NCBI GenBank assembly: GCA_003218135.1
Contig: QHNQ01000016.1
Location: 1 to 35,172 of the forward strand
Source of the DNA: Verrucomicrobiota bacterium
GTDB taxonomy: Bacteria > Verrucomicrobiota > Verrucomicrobiia > Chthoniobacterales > UBA10450
Direction: 5' to 3'
DNA: 35,172 nt
Shown here: one piece after another, positions 34,213-35,172 of the stretch
Layout: each line of letters starts with the position of its first letter
Numbering within the stretch: position 1 is the first letter of the stretch
The notes under the pieces: generated by a model
Databases searched by the model: none
The model's input: only the letters and a program-made list of their open reading frames with translations
Told to the model about the DNA's origin: nothing
Translations under genes and position numbers: made by a program

Positions 34213-34641
34213 TTACGGCCTTGTTGTGGTTGTGGTAGTCGTTTCCTCGCGTTTGATAACAGCTGCAGGCCGGCTGACCACAACTTTGCGAACAACTACA
34301 CGGTCGCCCACGGTTGAGTAATAGACGGTCGCAGGCATGTCCGGACGAACCGCCGACCAACTCACAACGCGACCTTCCGGATCCACAACACTCGTTTCTT
34401 TGGTGTAGTAATACCGCACGGGTGCCACATCCGGCGCGGTTCGGAACGTGATGTAATCCGACTCCGGCGCGTAGGTGACAATCGTGCCCGCAGCGCTGGT
34501 GGTTGTTTGCTGGGTTGTCGTTGTACCTGTCACCGGATCTGTCGTCGTGGTTGTTGTGGTTTGTTGTGCGAACGCCCAACCCAGCGATGCCGCGCAAAGC
34601 AACCCTGCTGCCAATATTTTCGTTAATCTGGTTTGTTTCAT
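34213..34641 (-). CDS. Hypothetical secreted Thr-rich protein
   Basis: Start MKQTRLTKILAAGLLCAASLGWAFA (signal peptide); TTTTTTDPVTGTTTTQQTTT and C-terminal TTTTTTRP. Confidence 0.65.
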   Translation of the reverse strand: MKQTRLTKILAAGLLCAASLGWAFAQQTTTTTTTDPVTGTTTTQQTTTSAAGTIVTYAPESDYITFRTAPDVAPVRYYYTKETSVVDPEGRVVSWSAVRPDMPATVYYSTVGDRVVVRKVVVSRPAAVIKREETTTTTTTRP

Positions 34642-34808
34642 ATTTGTCCCTCTGCTTTGATTAAATGGATGTTCTCCAACGTGTATGTCCCCGGCCACCT
34701 AAGGCGGGAGTCTCTTCAGTTACGCCCTCGTATCGTAAATTCGGCCTCGTGCGGTCGTCCCTGGTGGCGTAAACCCTTGCGCGCGGCCAGAGTAGCGTAA
34801 CGAACTCT

Positions 34809-35172
34809 ATGCAAACACTGCCCGGTTTCCGCGATTTCCTGCCCGAGGAGTGCGCGAAGCGCAATTACATCTTCGCACGCTGGCGGGAGGTGGCGCGTCG
34901 TTATGGCTTTGTGGAATGGGAAGGCCCTCCGCTGGAACCTACGGAGCTCTACAAAAAAAAGAGCGGCGACGAAATTGTCGAGCAACTTTTCAACTTCACA
35001 GACAAAGGCGAGCGCGAAGTCGCGCTACGCCCCGAGCTGACGCCCACGCTCGCCCGCGTCGTCGCACTGCATGAGCGTGAATTCAAGAAGCCTCTTAAGT
35101 GGTTCTCCATTGGACAATTCTTTCGCTACGAGAAACAGCAGCGTGGTCGTCTCCGCGAACATTTTCAGCTGA
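34809..35172 (+). CDS. hisS: Histidyl-tRNA synthetase, 3'-truncated by window edge
   Basis: MQTLPGFRDFLPEECAKRNYIFARWREVARRYGFVEWEGPPLEPTELY...FTDKGEREVALRPELTPTLARVVA...WFSIGQFFRYEKQQRGRLREHFQL; class II motifs; open to window end. Confidence 0.95.
   Translation, partial: MQTLPGFRDFLPEECAKRNYIFARWREVARRYGFVEWEGPPLEPTELYKKKSGDEIVEQLFNFTDKGEREVALRPELTPTLARVVALHEREFKKPLKWFSIGQFFRYEKQQRGRLREHFQL

Noticed and set aside
1-35172. CRISPR array, tRNA, rRNA, integrase or transposase genes
   Set aside because: Scanned by eye; no regularly spaced direct repeats of CRISPR type and no recognisable RNA genes or recombinase ORFs in the track

Overview
The window looks like one contig from a GC-moderate soil-type bacterium. 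Gene content and repeat style suggest Verrucomicrobiota; this is inference and I ran no search. The right part (about 22.9-35.2 kb) is mostly core genes: dciA/DUF721, rpoN, a creatininase / amidohydrolase / DR2241-like / GAF / CbiX gene string, an aldo-keto reductase, PBP2, uvrC and the start of hisS. The left part (about 3.5-22.6 kb) is accessory. It holds three paralogous ~900-aa transmembrane Ser/Thr kinases (kinase-TM-TolB-like-TPR). A cobalamin-binding radical SAM gene with a small Lys-rich ORF upstream sits between kinases 1 and 2. A truncated SagB-type dehydrogenase remnant lies between kinases 2 and 3. Further right are a 21-bp tandem repeat, a DUF6065-like gene, a BNR/Asp-box beta-propeller protein, a 2OG-Fe(II) oxygenase, and an outer-membrane-protein gene pair. 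Main second-look items: (a) possible remains of a RiPP-like locus (B12-rSAM with a putative PqqD/RRE-like C-terminus, a 72-aa basic peptide and a SagB fragment); (b) a degenerate direct repeat of the dciA 3' end at 20.4 kb that, with intact dciA, brackets a 2.4-kb gene pair like an integration scar; (c) palindromic repeat elements apparently inserted in frame in three coding genes (cbiX-like, amidohydrolase, uvrC), resembling Rickettsia palindromic elements; (d) mosaic structure and a non-canonical HCD catalytic-loop motif in the three kinases.
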